A stretch of DNA of 64,000 nucleotides from Clostridium carboxidivorans P7. GTDB taxonomy: Bacteria; Bacillota; Clostridia; Clostridiales; Clostridiaceae. The notes below the pieces were generated by a model, which ran no database searches, was not told the origin of the DNA, and saw nothing but the letters and a program-made list of their open reading frames with translations. Of this stretch, positions 25,482 through 33,862 are shown in pieces; the stretch's first letter is position 1; each line of letters opens with the position of its first letter. The stretch covers positions 3,038,001-3,102,000 of the forward strand of contig NZ_CP011803.1 of the NCBI RefSeq assembly GCF_001038625.1, read 5' to 3'. The position numbers were made by a program, and so were the translations under genes.

Positions 25482-26660
25482 ATGAGAAGAAGGGATTTTT
25501 CTGATTTTGAAGATCAAATCAGAGATACGTTAAAAAATACATTCGATGCTATAGACTTTGCTGGATTAAAAGATGATATTGACGATAGAACTGAAAATTC
25601 TTTAAATGAAGTTAAAGCAAAGTTAAAAGATAAATCACACTATTTTAATGAAAAAATAAAAAGGAAAAGACATCATAGACATAAATATATGGCTTCCAAG
25701 GACACAAATAATATACAAATGTATATTGCTAAAAGACCAGTTGGGAGCGTATCAGGAATACTTTATACAGTTTTCGGCTTTATTGGCACTGGAGCTCTAT
25801 TTGCCATGCTGATTGCATACTCTGTATTTATTTCTTTTCTAAGTATAATTTCAACAGTTAACTTTATTACTTTGGGACTTTTATTTTCTTTTTTTATTGC
25901 AAGTATAGTTTTAGCCTTAAGAGGTCTAAGTTTAAGAAAAAGGATAAAGCGTTTTAAAGGCTATGTAAGTACCCTCAATGGCCTTGATTATTGTTCAATA
26001 GAAAAATTAGCATCTGATGCTAGGAGAAATAATAAATTTGTTGTTAAAGATTTAAGAAAAATGATTGATTTAAATATGTTTCCACAAGCACATATTGACG
26101 ATAAACAGACATATTTCATGTTAAATGATGAAGTTTATGATAATTATTTAGAGTCACAAGAATCTCTTAAGCGCCGCAATGAAGCTGAATTAAAAAGACA
26201 AGAAGAATTAAACGATCCAGAAAAAAAAGAATTAAGAGATGTAATTGAATTAGGAAAAAACTATATTGAACAAATAAGAAGTGCAAACACAGCTATTAAT
26301 AAAGAAGAAATCTCAATAAAATTATATAGACTTCAAAATGTTGTAAGTCAAATATTTCATCATTTAGAAAATAATCCTCAAAAGCTTCCCGAAGTTAATA
26401 AATTTACCAATCACTATCTTCCAATTACATTAAAGCTAGTTAATTCCTATAAGGAGCTAAATGAACAGCCAGTTCAAGGCGATAACATAAAAACTGCCAA
26501 AAATGAAATTGAAAGAAGTATAGATGTCATAAATACTGCCTTCGAAAAACTGTTAGATGATCTATTTGGTGAAGTAGCTTTAGATATTTCCACAGATATT
26601 TCTGTACTTGAAACACTATTTACACAAGAAGGACTGACTAAAGAGGATTTTAAAAAGTAA
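25482..26660 (+). CDS. XpaC-like membrane protein
   Basis: 392 residues of the family annotated as 5-bromo-4-chloroindolyl phosphate hydrolysis protein (XpaC), which regularly pairs with TelA. An N-terminal acidic/basic region is followed by two hydrophobic helices (about residues 85-145), then GLDYCSIEKLASDARRNNKF and a long charged helical C-terminal part (about 225-300). The ATG at 25482 has TTTGGAGG 8 bases upstream; a TTG inside that site is not a start. It is 30 bases upstream of the TelA gene and co-oriented, so the two form an operon. Biochemical role unsettled. Confidence 0.85.
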   Translation: MRRRDFSDFEDQIRDTLKNTFDAIDFAGLKDDIDDRTENSLNEVKAKLKDKSHYFNEKIKRKRHHRHKYMASKDTNNIQMYIAKRPVGSVSGILYTVFGFIGTGALFAMLIAYSVFISFLSIISTVNFITLGLLFSFFIASIVLALRGLSLRKRIKRFKGYVSTLNGLDYCSIEKLASDARRNNKFVVKDLRKMIDLNMFPQAHIDDKQTYFMLNDEVYDNYLESQESLKRRNEAELKRQEELNDPEKKELRDVIELGKNYIEQIRSANTAINKEEISIKLYRLQNVVSQIFHHLENNPQKLPEVNKFTNHYLPITLKLVNSYKELNEQPVQGDNIKTAKNEIERSIDVINTAFEKLLDDLFGEVALDISTDISVLETLFTQEGLTKEDFKK

Positions 26661-26690
26661 CGGCTAAAAAACAAAGGGGGTAAATTAAAA

Positions 26691-27833
26691 TTGGATAATG
26701 AATTTAAGGAAAATGTTGATATGACACCAAGCTTAAGCTTTGAACCTTTTCAAGATGAGCTTCCCATTACTAAAATAAAAGAGGAAAAGAATCAACCAGA
26801 TGTTCTTGATGATAGCTATTTAACAGAAGAAGAAAAAAAGCTGGTAGATGAATTTGTCGATAAAATTGATATAACTAATACAAATTCAATTCTTCAATAT
26901 GGAGTAGGTGCTCAAAAAAAGATTGCAGATTTCTCTGAAACTGCCTTAAATAACGTAAAAACTAAGGACCTAGGCGAAATAGGTGATATGCTTTCTAATG
27001 TGGTAGTTGAACTAAAGAATTTCGATACTTCAGAAGAGAAAAAAGGATTTTTTAGCTTTTTCAAAAAAGCTTCGGAAAAGATTGATCACATGAAAGCAAA
27101 ATATGACAAAGTTGAGGGAAATATAAATAAAATTTGCAATACCCTTGAAAAGCATCAAATACAACTTTTAAAAGATATTGCTATGCTTGACAAAATGTAT
27201 GAAATAAATAAGGTATACTTTAAGGAACTTTGTATGTATATCTTAGCTGGAAGAAAGAAGCTTTCAAAACTAGAAAAAGAAGAACTTCCTATTCTAGCAG
27301 AAAGAGCAAGAATTAGTGGACTTCCTGAAGATGCACAAGCAACAAATGATTTTGTAGCTCTTTGTAACCGCTTTGAGAAAAAAATTCATGATTTGGAGCT
27401 GACTAGAATGATTTCTCTTCAAATGGCTCCTCAAATTCGTTTAGTTCAAAATAATGATTCCTTAATGTCTGAAAAAATACAATCTACTATTGTGAATACA
27501 ATTCCACTTTGGAAGAGTCAGATAGTATTAGCTCTTGGAGTTGCTCATTCTAGTAATGCAGCTAAAGTTCAAAATGAAGTAACTAATATGACAAATGAAC
27601 TTCTACGCAAGAATGCAGAAACACTTAAAATGTCAACTATAGAAGTGGCCAAAGAATCTGAACGTGGAATTGTTGATATCGATACTCTTCGTCAAACAAA
27701 TGAATCATTAATTTCTACTCTTGATGAAGTGCTTCGTATACAAACAGAAGGACGTCAAAAGCGCAAAGAAGCTGAAGTAGAATTACAAAACATTGAAGAA
27801 CAATTAAAAAATAGACTTTTAAAGCTTAGATAG
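26691..27833 (+). CDS. TelA-family toxic anion resistance protein
   Basis: 380 residues, almost entirely alpha-helical and charged, of the TelA/KlaA family linked to tellurite and envelope stress. Family features are the central NKICNTLEKHQIQLLKDIAM segment, YILAGRKKLSKL, and the RMISLQMAPQIRLVQNNDSL block. It starts with TTG at 26691, preceded by AAAGGGGG at a suitable distance. It follows the XpaC gene. Anion resistance itself cannot be inferred from sequence; the pair more generally accompanies membrane-stress systems such as PspA and TerB, which are encoded at 42-44 kb. Confidence 0.87.
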   Translation: MDNEFKENVDMTPSLSFEPFQDELPITKIKEEKNQPDVLDDSYLTEEEKKLVDEFVDKIDITNTNSILQYGVGAQKKIADFSETALNNVKTKDLGEIGDMLSNVVVELKNFDTSEEKKGFFSFFKKASEKIDHMKAKYDKVEGNINKICNTLEKHQIQLLKDIAMLDKMYEINKVYFKELCMYILAGRKKLSKLEKEELPILAERARISGLPEDAQATNDFVALCNRFEKKIHDLELTRMISLQMAPQIRLVQNNDSLMSEKIQSTIVNTIPLWKSQIVLALGVAHSSNAAKVQNEVTNMTNELLRKNAETLKMSTIEVAKESERGIVDIDTLRQTNESLISTLDEVLRIQTEGRQKRKEAEVELQNIEEQLKNRLLKLR

Positions 27834-27845
27834 ATAATGTTATAA

Positions 27846-27874
27846 AAGGCACAAGTACTAGTTGCTTGTGCCTT
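27846..27874. terminator. Bidirectional terminator
   Basis: AAGGCACAAG and CTTGTGCCTT around a 9-base loop, between the convergent telA and the 203-residue protein gene. Confidence 0.7.
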
Positions 27875-27880
27875 CTACGT

Positions 27881-28492
27881 CTATGCCTCTTTTCTAAGCT
27901 CAAACGTCTGCTCATCAATTTGATCATATACAATTTCGCTGTTTTCCATAATTCCTACAATTAAGCTTTCTCTAATCGCATAATAATAATCAACATTTCC
28001 ATGAATCATATCCCAATAAGACTTGTGGATATCTACTGTTTGATTCCAGATAATGCTGTTCTCATCTTCATTTGTAACCTCATTAACTCTATCGCACGGC
28101 ATTCCATTCAGCAATAAATTGTCTAAGTAACCATATGCCTCTTTTATAGAAATTCCTTTTCCTACAGAATGTTCTCTTCCAAATTTATATACGGCACAAT
28201 TGATGTCCTTAATTCTTTCTGGATGCCCCTCCGTAACAATTGTAATAAGAAATGCAAGCCGGTTTTCTACAACTGTAATTTTTTCCTGTAACCATCCATG
28301 AATATTATTTTCATCAATAATATCTGCAAGTTCTCCTTCTTCTAATGTTCCACATCTATGATCGAGCTGTGAAAGCAGCTCATTGTCATATCCTTTTTGT
28401 GACACAAAATTCCTTATTCTTTTTATTAGTTCATCCTGGAATTTTATTTTTTTATATAGCCAGGTATGAATAGGTCCTAAAAATGCGCTCAT
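27881..28492 (-). CDS. Uncharacterised conserved protein in redox cluster
   Basis: 203 residues, family not recognised. It begins MSAFLGPIHTWLYKKI, has no signal peptide or TM segment, and contains HRCGTLEEGE, a single CAVYKFG Cys, and an acidic C terminus. The GPIHxWLY opening looks like a conserved family signature. It is co-oriented with the DUF488 and flavodiiron-domain genes, 168 bases downstream of the former. Codon usage looks somewhat less AT-rich than the neighbouring telA, as does the whole 27.9-31.1 kb block. Confidence 0.7.
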   Translation of the reverse strand: MSAFLGPIHTWLYKKIKFQDELIKRIRNFVSQKGYDNELLSQLDHRCGTLEEGELADIIDENNIHGWLQEKITVVENRLAFLITIVTEGHPERIKDINCAVYKFGREHSVGKGISIKEAYGYLDNLLLNGMPCDRVNEVTNEDENSIIWNQTVDIHKSYWDMIHGNVDYYYAIRESLIVGIMENSEIVYDQIDEQTFELRKEA

Positions 28493-28655
28493 ATATTCCT
28501 CCTACTGGTTAAATCCTTATTTATTTATTCAACATTTTCAGCATATTCTCGATTATCAGGCCTGATCAAAATCACGATTCTTAAGATTTTCAAGAACCGC
28601 ATCATCTACATATAGTAAAACCTGCTGTCTGTTCATACTGAAAACAGAATATTTC

Positions 28656-28671
28656 TGTTGTTATAACAACA
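28656..28671. other. 16-bp perfect palindrome at the DUF488 stop
   Basis: TGTTGTTATAACAACA overlaps the last codons and stop of the DUF488 gene. Too short and without a T-run for a terminator; it may be chance or a protein site. Confidence 0.3.
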
Positions 28672-29038
28672 TATTATTAATATTTCTTAAAACCCATCTT
28701 TTTAAAACAGCTGCATTATTTTCATTGAGAGATTTAGCTGCAAACACGAATGTTATATTATCTGACAGTAATAACTCTTCACATTCATTTTTAAACAAAT
28801 ATGATTCTCTGTTCACTCTCAGTTCTTCTTCATACTTCTCTACAAACTCTGGAAATCTTTCACTATTGTGTCCAAACCAGAGTCTTAGTTCTGTTGATGG
28901 TGCTAGTTCCTTTTTCCAGCTGTATATTTTTGCTTTTTCTTTTGTTAATCCTCTCGGCCAGATACGGTCTACTAATATACGATATCCATCAGATAAAACT
29001 GTTTGTTCATAGATTCTTTTTATCTTTATTTCATTCAT
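28661..29038 (-). CDS. DUF488 (YeaO-like) protein
   Basis: 125 residues. YRILVDRIWPRGLTKEKAKI is the family signature, followed by ELAPSTELRLWFGH and, near the end, an AAKSLNENNA segment where relatives usually have YxARDxxxN. Small cytosolic proteins of unknown function, often next to redox genes. GAGG lies 7 bases upstream of the ATG. It is 25 bases downstream of the flavodiiron-domain gene, so cotranscribed. Confidence 0.88.
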   Translation of the reverse strand: MNEIKIKRIYEQTVLSDGYRILVDRIWPRGLTKEKAKIYSWKKELAPSTELRLWFGHNSERFPEFVEKYEEELRVNRESYLFKNECEELLLSDNITFVFAAKSLNENNAAVLKRWVLRNINNMLL

Positions 29039-29063
29039 ATAAAATCCTCAATAGGTTCTTTCT

Positions 29064-29765
29064 CTATACTGTCAGAGCTTTATGATAAAAATTCAAAGCA
29101 GGTTGTAACATCTTTTCTATCAAAATTCCATGACCAGGTGCTATCATGCGAATTGAATAATTTAAAATACAAATAGCATTTTTCTTCTGTTCACTAGTTG
29201 CTTCTGAAAACACTCTTGTATAATAAGCATCAAGTGCCTTTATAAAAACGTCCTCAGTGTATCCACTATCAAGTGGAAGTTCACTTGCCAGTAGTTGTCC
29301 AAATAAATCATTAGAAAACAAAATTTCTTCTTTTTCAAAATAAGTAACCATGTTATCATTCCAATGTAATCCAGGTGTTTTAATAAACCGAAAAACATGA
29401 TCCCCCATCACAGCTTTTTCTCCTGAAGCCACAATATGGCACTCCATTTCTGCTAACTGTTCTGAAATTCTTTCCTGACACTCATTCGTACAATAGATCA
29501 CCATTTCTGGATACTCTCTTTTAATAGCCAAAAGAGCTCCGCTGTGATCTTCCTCTGAATGATTCAGAATCAAAAAATCTAGTCTTTCATTTTTTAACAA
29601 TTTTTTTACTTCTTGACACAGCAATTCTGCAGAACGTAATGGTAATGTGTCAACTAACACATTCACCTTCCCCTTAATCAAATACGCCATAAATGAAAAC
29701 TGTTTATCTGGCTTAATAATAGTCTTTCCTATTGCAAATATATTTTCTGTTATTTGATAAACCAT
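29064..29765 (-). CDS. Flavodiiron-type metallo-beta-lactamase domain protein
   Basis: 233 residues corresponding to the diiron (ODP) half of flavodiiron O2/NO reductases, with ligands visible in NHSEEDHSGAL, the HWNDNM segment, SNDLFGQLLAS and APGHG. The C-terminal flavodoxin domain of classical FprA is absent; a flavodoxin is encoded divergently 128 bases away. I suggest the two act as a split flavodiiron system reducing O2 or NO. Start at ATG 29765 with GGGAGGGGG 6 bases upstream rather than the GTG one codon earlier. It is transcribed with DUF488 and probably the 203-residue protein. The operator at 29816-29831 is in the divergent promoter region. Confidence 0.88.
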   Translation of the reverse strand: MVYQITENIFAIGKTIIKPDKQFSFMAYLIKGKVNVLVDTLPLRSAELLCQEVKKLLKNERLDFLILNHSEEDHSGALLAIKREYPEMVIYCTNECQERISEQLAEMECHIVASGEKAVMGDHVFRFIKTPGLHWNDNMVTYFEKEEILFSNDLFGQLLASELPLDSGYTEDVFIKALDAYYTRVFSEATSEQKKNAICILNYSIRMIAPGHGILIEKMLQPALNFYHKALTV

Positions 29766-29815
29766 CACAATCCCCCTCCCTTTTCTTTATCATATAATAA
29801 AAAAATCACTTGTCA

Positions 29816-29831
29816 TGTTGCGTATGCAACG
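29816..29831. promoter_or_regulatory. Crp/Fnr-type operator, divergent flavodoxin promoter
   Basis: TGTTGC-GTAT-GCAACG: inner arms GTTGC/GCAAC with a 4-base gap, the 22-bp-class layout of Crp/Fnr sites. A TATAAA box at 29850-29855 puts the site near -39 for the flavodoxin gene, which suits a class II activator. The same motif recurs at 31503-31522, and a Crp/Fnr protein is encoded at 30459-31142. Confidence 0.7.
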
Positions 29832-29893
29832 TTATAGGTAGTTTTTTTTTATAAAATAAATATGAACATTGATTAAAAAAGGAGACATTAATT

Positions 29894-30421
29894 ATGAAAG
29901 ATATTGCTATATTTGTATCTTCTCTAAGTGGAAATACTCAGAAAATTGCTGATGCTATAAAAAGAGATTTAGAACAGAAAGATTATTCCGTGGTCATGCA
30001 GGATTCTTGTATGATAATGCAAACTCTTACTAATGCACAATTTTACATTCTTTGCTTTTGGTGCAGAAGAGCCTCTTTAGATGACGACAGTAAAAAACTA
30101 TTAGCTCAATACAAAAATATACCTTTCCTTGCTATTGGTACATGTGGTCATTATCCAGATTCTGATTATGGTTATAAAATAAAAAAAAATATTACCGAAT
30201 ATATCAATGATGGAAACTTGTGTATAGATGTTTTTCTAAGCCAGGGAGCTGTATTCCCATCTAGCACAGAATATCGAAGAAAACTTCCTGTTGATCACCC
30301 GCATCATCTGGATGATGATGGATATGCAAGACATATAGAGTCCCAAAATCATCCAAATGAAACTGACATTAAAAATGCTATTAATTTTTTAAACTCATAC
30401 TTACAAGATTCCAATGATTAA
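29894..30421 (+). CDS. Flavodoxin-family protein
   Basis: 175 residues. The N-terminal phosphate loop SSLSGNTQKIADAIK binds FMN in this family, and FWCRRASLDDDSKKLLAQ plus GTCGHYPDSDYG fit the Flavodoxin_3 (BilS-like) subgroup. GGAG lies 11 bases upstream of the ATG. It is divergent from the diiron-domain gene and followed convergently by the Crp/Fnr gene. It could supply electrons to the diiron protein; related flavodoxins also partner bilirubin reductase, but no BilR-like gene is present here. Confidence 0.87.
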   Translation: MKDIAIFVSSLSGNTQKIADAIKRDLEQKDYSVVMQDSCMIMQTLTNAQFYILCFWCRRASLDDDSKKLLAQYKNIPFLAIGTCGHYPDSDYGYKIKKNITEYINDGNLCIDVFLSQGAVFPSSTEYRRKLPVDHPHHLDDDGYARHIESQNHPNETDIKNAINFLNSYLQDSND

Positions 30422-30458
30422 ACTTATTACACATAAAAGTAAAGATACTGCCATATTT

Positions 30459-31142
30459 TTATTCCAAACTTTTTAAAATATGAAACGAATTCTTATCATA
30501 TTCAATCAATCCTTCATTACGCATCGTGTTTAACTCTCTTGTCAATGCGCTTCGATTTGCACAAAGGTATTCTGCTAATTGTACACGACCTAAAGTAATA
30601 TCAAAATAAGGATTATTCTGTTTCCCTGCCTCTTGTAACAAGTAGGTTGAGATTTTTTCGCGCAGCGTCTTCTTTGATAATATATCTACCTTATCCATTA
30701 ACATTACATTTTTTTTTGCAATTAGCGTTACCATATTTTCGATTAATCTATGATGAAATTTGCATGCCATAGAGCAGGAATTCATAATTTGACTAAATGA
30801 CAAATACAAAATTTTTGAGTCAATAGAAGTCCAAAATGATACTGTTGCATTTTTAACGGCTCCACAAGAAAAACTCTCGCCGAATAGTTCTCCTTTTCCC
30901 ATAGATACCAATAACGTTCTATTGCCCCATAAATCTTCTCGAATCATATGAACTTTTCCTGATAATATAATTCCTACAAAATCTACATTATCTTCACATA
31001 GAATAACACATTGATCCTTTTTATATTCTTTTATATATGCTCTAAGACAATTCAGCATTGACTCCATTTCTTTATCATCTATGCCATGGAACAAATACAT
31101 GGACTGTAAATCTTCAATATATTCTTTGCACAAATTTTGCAT
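30459..31142 (-). CDS. Crp/Fnr-family transcriptional regulator
   Basis: 227 residues: a cyclic-nucleotide-binding-like sensory domain at about residues 15-130 (GIILSGKVHMIR, GKGELFGESFSCG) and a Crp-type winged helix at about 150-225 (QLAEYLCANRSALTRELNTM as the recognition region). The usual cAMP-contacting Arg-Ser is not evident and there is no clear N-terminal Fe-S cysteine cluster, so the effector may be redox, NO or heme. GGAGG precedes the ATG. The TGTTGC-N4-GCAACA sites upstream of the flavodoxin and pfl genes are its probable targets. Confidence 0.9.
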   Translation of the reverse strand: MQNLCKEYIEDLQSMYLFHGIDDKEMESMLNCLRAYIKEYKKDQCVILCEDNVDFVGIILSGKVHMIREDLWGNRTLLVSMGKGELFGESFSCGAVKNATVSFWTSIDSKILYLSFSQIMNSCSMACKFHHRLIENMVTLIAKKNVMLMDKVDILSKKTLREKISTYLLQEAGKQNNPYFDITLGRVQLAEYLCANRSALTRELNTMRNEGLIEYDKNSFHILKSLE

Positions 31143-31217
31143 AATTAAGAACCTCCGAAATTTATTCTACTCAAAAGCGTTTATCCGATCGCTACCATTG
31201 CTAATACCCCAGTTTCT

Positions 31218-31297
31218 TTATATGAAACTCCTTCTCCTATTGTCGAAGGAGTAAGTGATTCGCACAAAATCATAGATTTTGGCTCTCTACTTAACTG
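31218..31297 (-). repeat. Dispersed repeat with AAAATCTAYGATTTT dyad, copy c
   Basis: On the minus strand TTAAGTAGAGAGCCAAAATC, then ATGATTTTGTGCGAATCACT and TACTCC, ending in a GGAGAAGGAGTTTC segment. Close match to 14712-14800. Confidence 0.65.
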
Positions 31298-31339
31298 GGG
31301 GATAAGCACTGCTACGCGCCTGGATAAGTTCTTCTAAGA

Positions 31340-31463
31340 CTCAGATGGGTTAAATGTCTAAATGACATTTAACGAGCTTTTGCTCAGGAACTAAATGCCT
31401 AAATGGCATTTTATGAGCTCTGCTCCGGTAAGAGGTATTCCTCACAAGCAAACTCCACCTGAG
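31340..31463. mobile_element. 124-bp insert with terminal inverted repeats and 7-bp duplication
   Basis: Ends CTCAGATGGGTT and (complement) CTCAGGTGGAGTT; flanked by TCTAAGA on both sides (31333-31339, 31464-31470), present once in the empty site at about 16905-16914. Contains two tandem hairpin units (31350-31385, 31393-31425). Confidence 0.6.
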
Positions 31464-31502
31464 TCTAAGAATCACTTGATTTCTATTTTAACATCTTATG
31501 AA

Positions 31503-31522
31503 TATGTTGCAAGCGCAACATA
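31503..31522. promoter_or_regulatory. Crp/Fnr-type operator upstream of pflB
   Basis: TATGTTGC-AAGC-GCAACATA, a perfect 8-4-8 inverted repeat, about 90 bases before the pflB start and just upstream of a TATAAA at 31534-31539. It shares the GTTGC-N4-GCAAC core with 29816-29831. Confidence 0.75.
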
Positions 31523-31609
31523 CTTATTTTATGTATAAAGTAAACTATTAAAGAAACAGGAGGTGTATATATTGTAAAATGTATGCACAATGTACAAGGA
31601 GGAATTGAC

Positions 31610-33862
31610 ATGTTAGAAAATGAACAATGGACTGGTTTTGAAGGAAGAATATGGAGAGAAGAAATCAATGTTAGAGACTTCATTCAAAAAAACTATACAC
31701 CATATGATGGTGATACAAGTTTCTTAGCAGATCCAACAGATGCTACGAATAAACTTTGGGGCAGGTTACAAGAATTGCAAAAAGAAGAAAGAGCTAAAGG
31801 TGGAGTCCTTGATATGGAAACAGAAGTTGTTTCTGGACTTACAGCTTATGGTCCTGGATATATTGATGAATCTTTAAAAAATCTTGAAAAAGTTGTAGGT
31901 CTTCAAACAGACAAGCCACTTAAGAGAGCTTTCATGCCGTACGGTGGTATTAAAATGGCTGAACAATCTTGTGAAAACTACGGATATAAACCAAATCCAG
32001 AATTACATAAGGTATTTACTGAATACCATAAGACACATAATCAAGGAGTATTCGATGCTTATACACCAGAAATGAGAAAAGCTCGCAGCAGCCATATCAT
32101 TACAGGACTTCCTGATACTTATGGACGCGGACGTATCGTAGGTGATTACAGAAGAGTTGCGCTTTATGGTATTGATTATCTTATGGAAGAAAAAGCAAAA
32201 GACCTTGCTAACTGCGGTGATGGAACTATGACAGATGAAGTTATCCGTCTAAGAGAAGAAATTACAGAACAACACAGAGCACTTGCCGATATGAAAAAAA
32301 TGGCTGAAAGCTATGGCTGTGATATTTCAAAACCAGCAAAGAATGCTAAAGAAGCAATTCAATGGTTATACTTTGGATACCTTGCAGCAATAAAGACACA
32401 AAATGGTGCGGCTATGTCAATAGGACGTGTGTCTACTTTTCTTGATATCTATATCCAAAGAGATATTGATAATGGAGTTCTTACCGAAGAAGAAGCTCAA
32501 GAATTAATTGACCATTTAACAATGAAATGCAGAATGGTTAAATTTGCAAGAATAACTTCTTACAATGAATTATTCTCAGGAGATCCTTCATGGGTTACTA
32601 TTGGATTAGGTGGTATAGGTGTTGATGGACGTCACATGGTAACAAAGAATGATTATCGTTTTCTCCACACATTAGAAAACATGGGACCTTCACCAGAACC
32701 AAACCTTACTGTATTTTACTCTTCTGCCCTTCCTGAAAACTTCAAGAAGTATGCAGCAAAGATTTCAGTAAAGACAAGTTCTATACAATATGAAAATGAT
32801 GATGTCATGAAGCCAGAATGGGGCGATGATTATTCAATATGCTGTTGTGTATCTGCTACTCAAACTGGTAAGGAAATGCAGTTCTTTGGAGCTAGAGCGA
32901 ACCTTGCTAAATGCCTACTTTATGCAATAAATGGTGGTGTTGATGAAAAATCAGGTAAACAAGTTGGACCTGAATACAAAGGAATTATATCAGAATACCT
33001 TAATTATGATGAAGTAATTCAAAAATATGAAAAAATGAGTGACTGGTTAGCTGGCCTTTATGTAAATATATTAAATCTTATTCAATATATGCATGATAAA
33101 TACTATTATGAAGCAGCAGAAATGGCTCTTATTGATACAGATGTAAGACGTACATTTGCAACAGGTATTGCAGGTTTCTCCCACGTAATTGATTCACTTT
33201 CTGCAATTAAGTATGCAAAAGTAAAAACAATTCGTAATGAAGCTGGTATTGTTACAGATTACGAAATTGAAGGAGATTTTCCAAGATACGGTAATGATGA
33301 CGAGAGAGCTGATGAAATTGGCATATATGTTCTTAAGTCATTCCTTGATAAGATCAAGAAGAGACACACATACAGAAATTCTGAACCAACTACATCAATC
33401 CTTACTATTACATCAAATGTAGTATATGGTAAGTATACAGGTAATATGCCCGATGGACGTGAAGCTTGGACTCCACTTGCACCAGGAGCTAGCCCATCTT
33501 ATGGAGCAGAAAAGAATGGATTACTTGCTTCATTAAACTCTGTAGCTAAGCTTCCTTATGAATGGGCGTTAGATGGTATTTCAAATACACAAACAATTAA
33601 CCCAACTGCATTAGGACATGATGAAGATGAACAAGTTGATAAACTTGTACAAGTATTAGATGGTTACTTTGATCAAGGACCACATCACTTAAATGTTAAT
33701 GTATTTGGTATTGAAAAATTAAAAGATGCTATGGAACATCCTGAAAAAGAAGAATATGCTAACTTTACTATCCGTGTATCAGGTTACGCAGTTAAGTTTA
33801 TAGATTTAACAAGAGAACAACAACTTGATGTTATCTCCAGAACATGCCATGAAAGAATGTAA
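31610..33862 (+). CDS. pflB: Formate acetyltransferase (pyruvate formate-lyase)
   Basis: Converts pyruvate and CoA to acetyl-CoA and formate by a glycyl-radical mechanism. 750 residues. The active-site cysteines lie in [10 protein letters not shown] near residue 412, followed by [10 protein letters not shown], and the radical glycine is in RVSGYAVKF near the C terminus. Start at 31610 (MLENEQWTG) with AAGGAGG 8 bases upstream; an ATG nine codons earlier lacks a site. The activase gene overlaps its 3' end. A Crp/Fnr-type operator lies at 31503-31522, so anaerobic or redox control is likely. Confidence 0.97.
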   Translation: MLENEQWTGFEGRIWREEINVRDFIQKNYTPYDGDTSFLADPTDATNKLWGRLQELQKEERAKGGVLDMETEVVSGLTAYGPGYIDESLKNLEKVVGLQTDKPLKRAFMPYGGIKMAEQSCENYGYKPNPELHKVFTEYHKTHNQGVFDAYTPEMRKARSSHIITGLPDTYGRGRIVGDYRRVALYGIDYLMEEKAKDLANCGDGTMTDEVIRLREEITEQHRALADMKKMAESYGCDISKPAKNAKEAIQWLYFGYLAAIKTQNGAAMSIGRVSTFLDIYIQRDIDNGVLTEEEAQELIDHLTMKCRMVKFARITSYNELFSGDPSWVTIGLGGIGVDGRHMVTKNDYRFLHTLENMGPSPEPNLTVFYSSALPENFKKYAAKISVKTSSIQYENDDVMKPEWGDDYSICCCVSATQTGKEMQFFGARANLAKCLLYAINGGVDEKSGKQVGPEYKGIISEYLNYDEVIQKYEKMSDWLAGLYVNILNLIQYMHDKYYYEAAEMALIDTDVRRTFATGIAGFSHVIDSLSAIKYAKVKTIRNEAGIVTDYEIEGDFPRYGNDDERADEIGIYVLKSFLDKIKKRHTYRNSEPTTSILTITSNVVYGKYTGNMPDGREAWTPLAPGASPSYGAEKNGLLASLNSVAKLPYEWALDGISNTQTINPTALGHDEDEQVDKLVQVLDGYFDQGPHHLNVNVFGIEKLKDAMEHPEKEEYANFTIRVSGYAVKFIDLTREQQLDVISRTCHERM

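Larger units (their letters stand above)
31196..31480. repeat. Mosaic repeat, long copy with nested insertions
   Basis: Same block order as 16843-16930: CATTGCTAATA, CCCC...GGGG hairpin, GATAAGCACTGCTACGCGCC, TGGATAAGTTCTTCTAAGA, ATCACTTGAT. Here the hairpin contains the AAAATCTAYGATTTT repeat (31218-31297), and a 124-bp insert follows TCTAAGA. It fills the gap between the Crp/Fnr gene and the pfl promoter. Confidence 0.7.

Noticed and set aside
28556..28636. 26-codon minus-strand frame (MNRQQVLLYVDDAVLENLKN...) between DUF488 and the 203-residue gene
   Set aside because: No ribosome binding site and no recognisable homology; possibly the residue of a deleted gene, but unsupported as a CDS.
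31340..31443. Tandem hairpin units considered as a CRISPR array
   Set aside because: Units are contiguous palindromes without unique spacers, only two copies, and no cas genes occur in the window.
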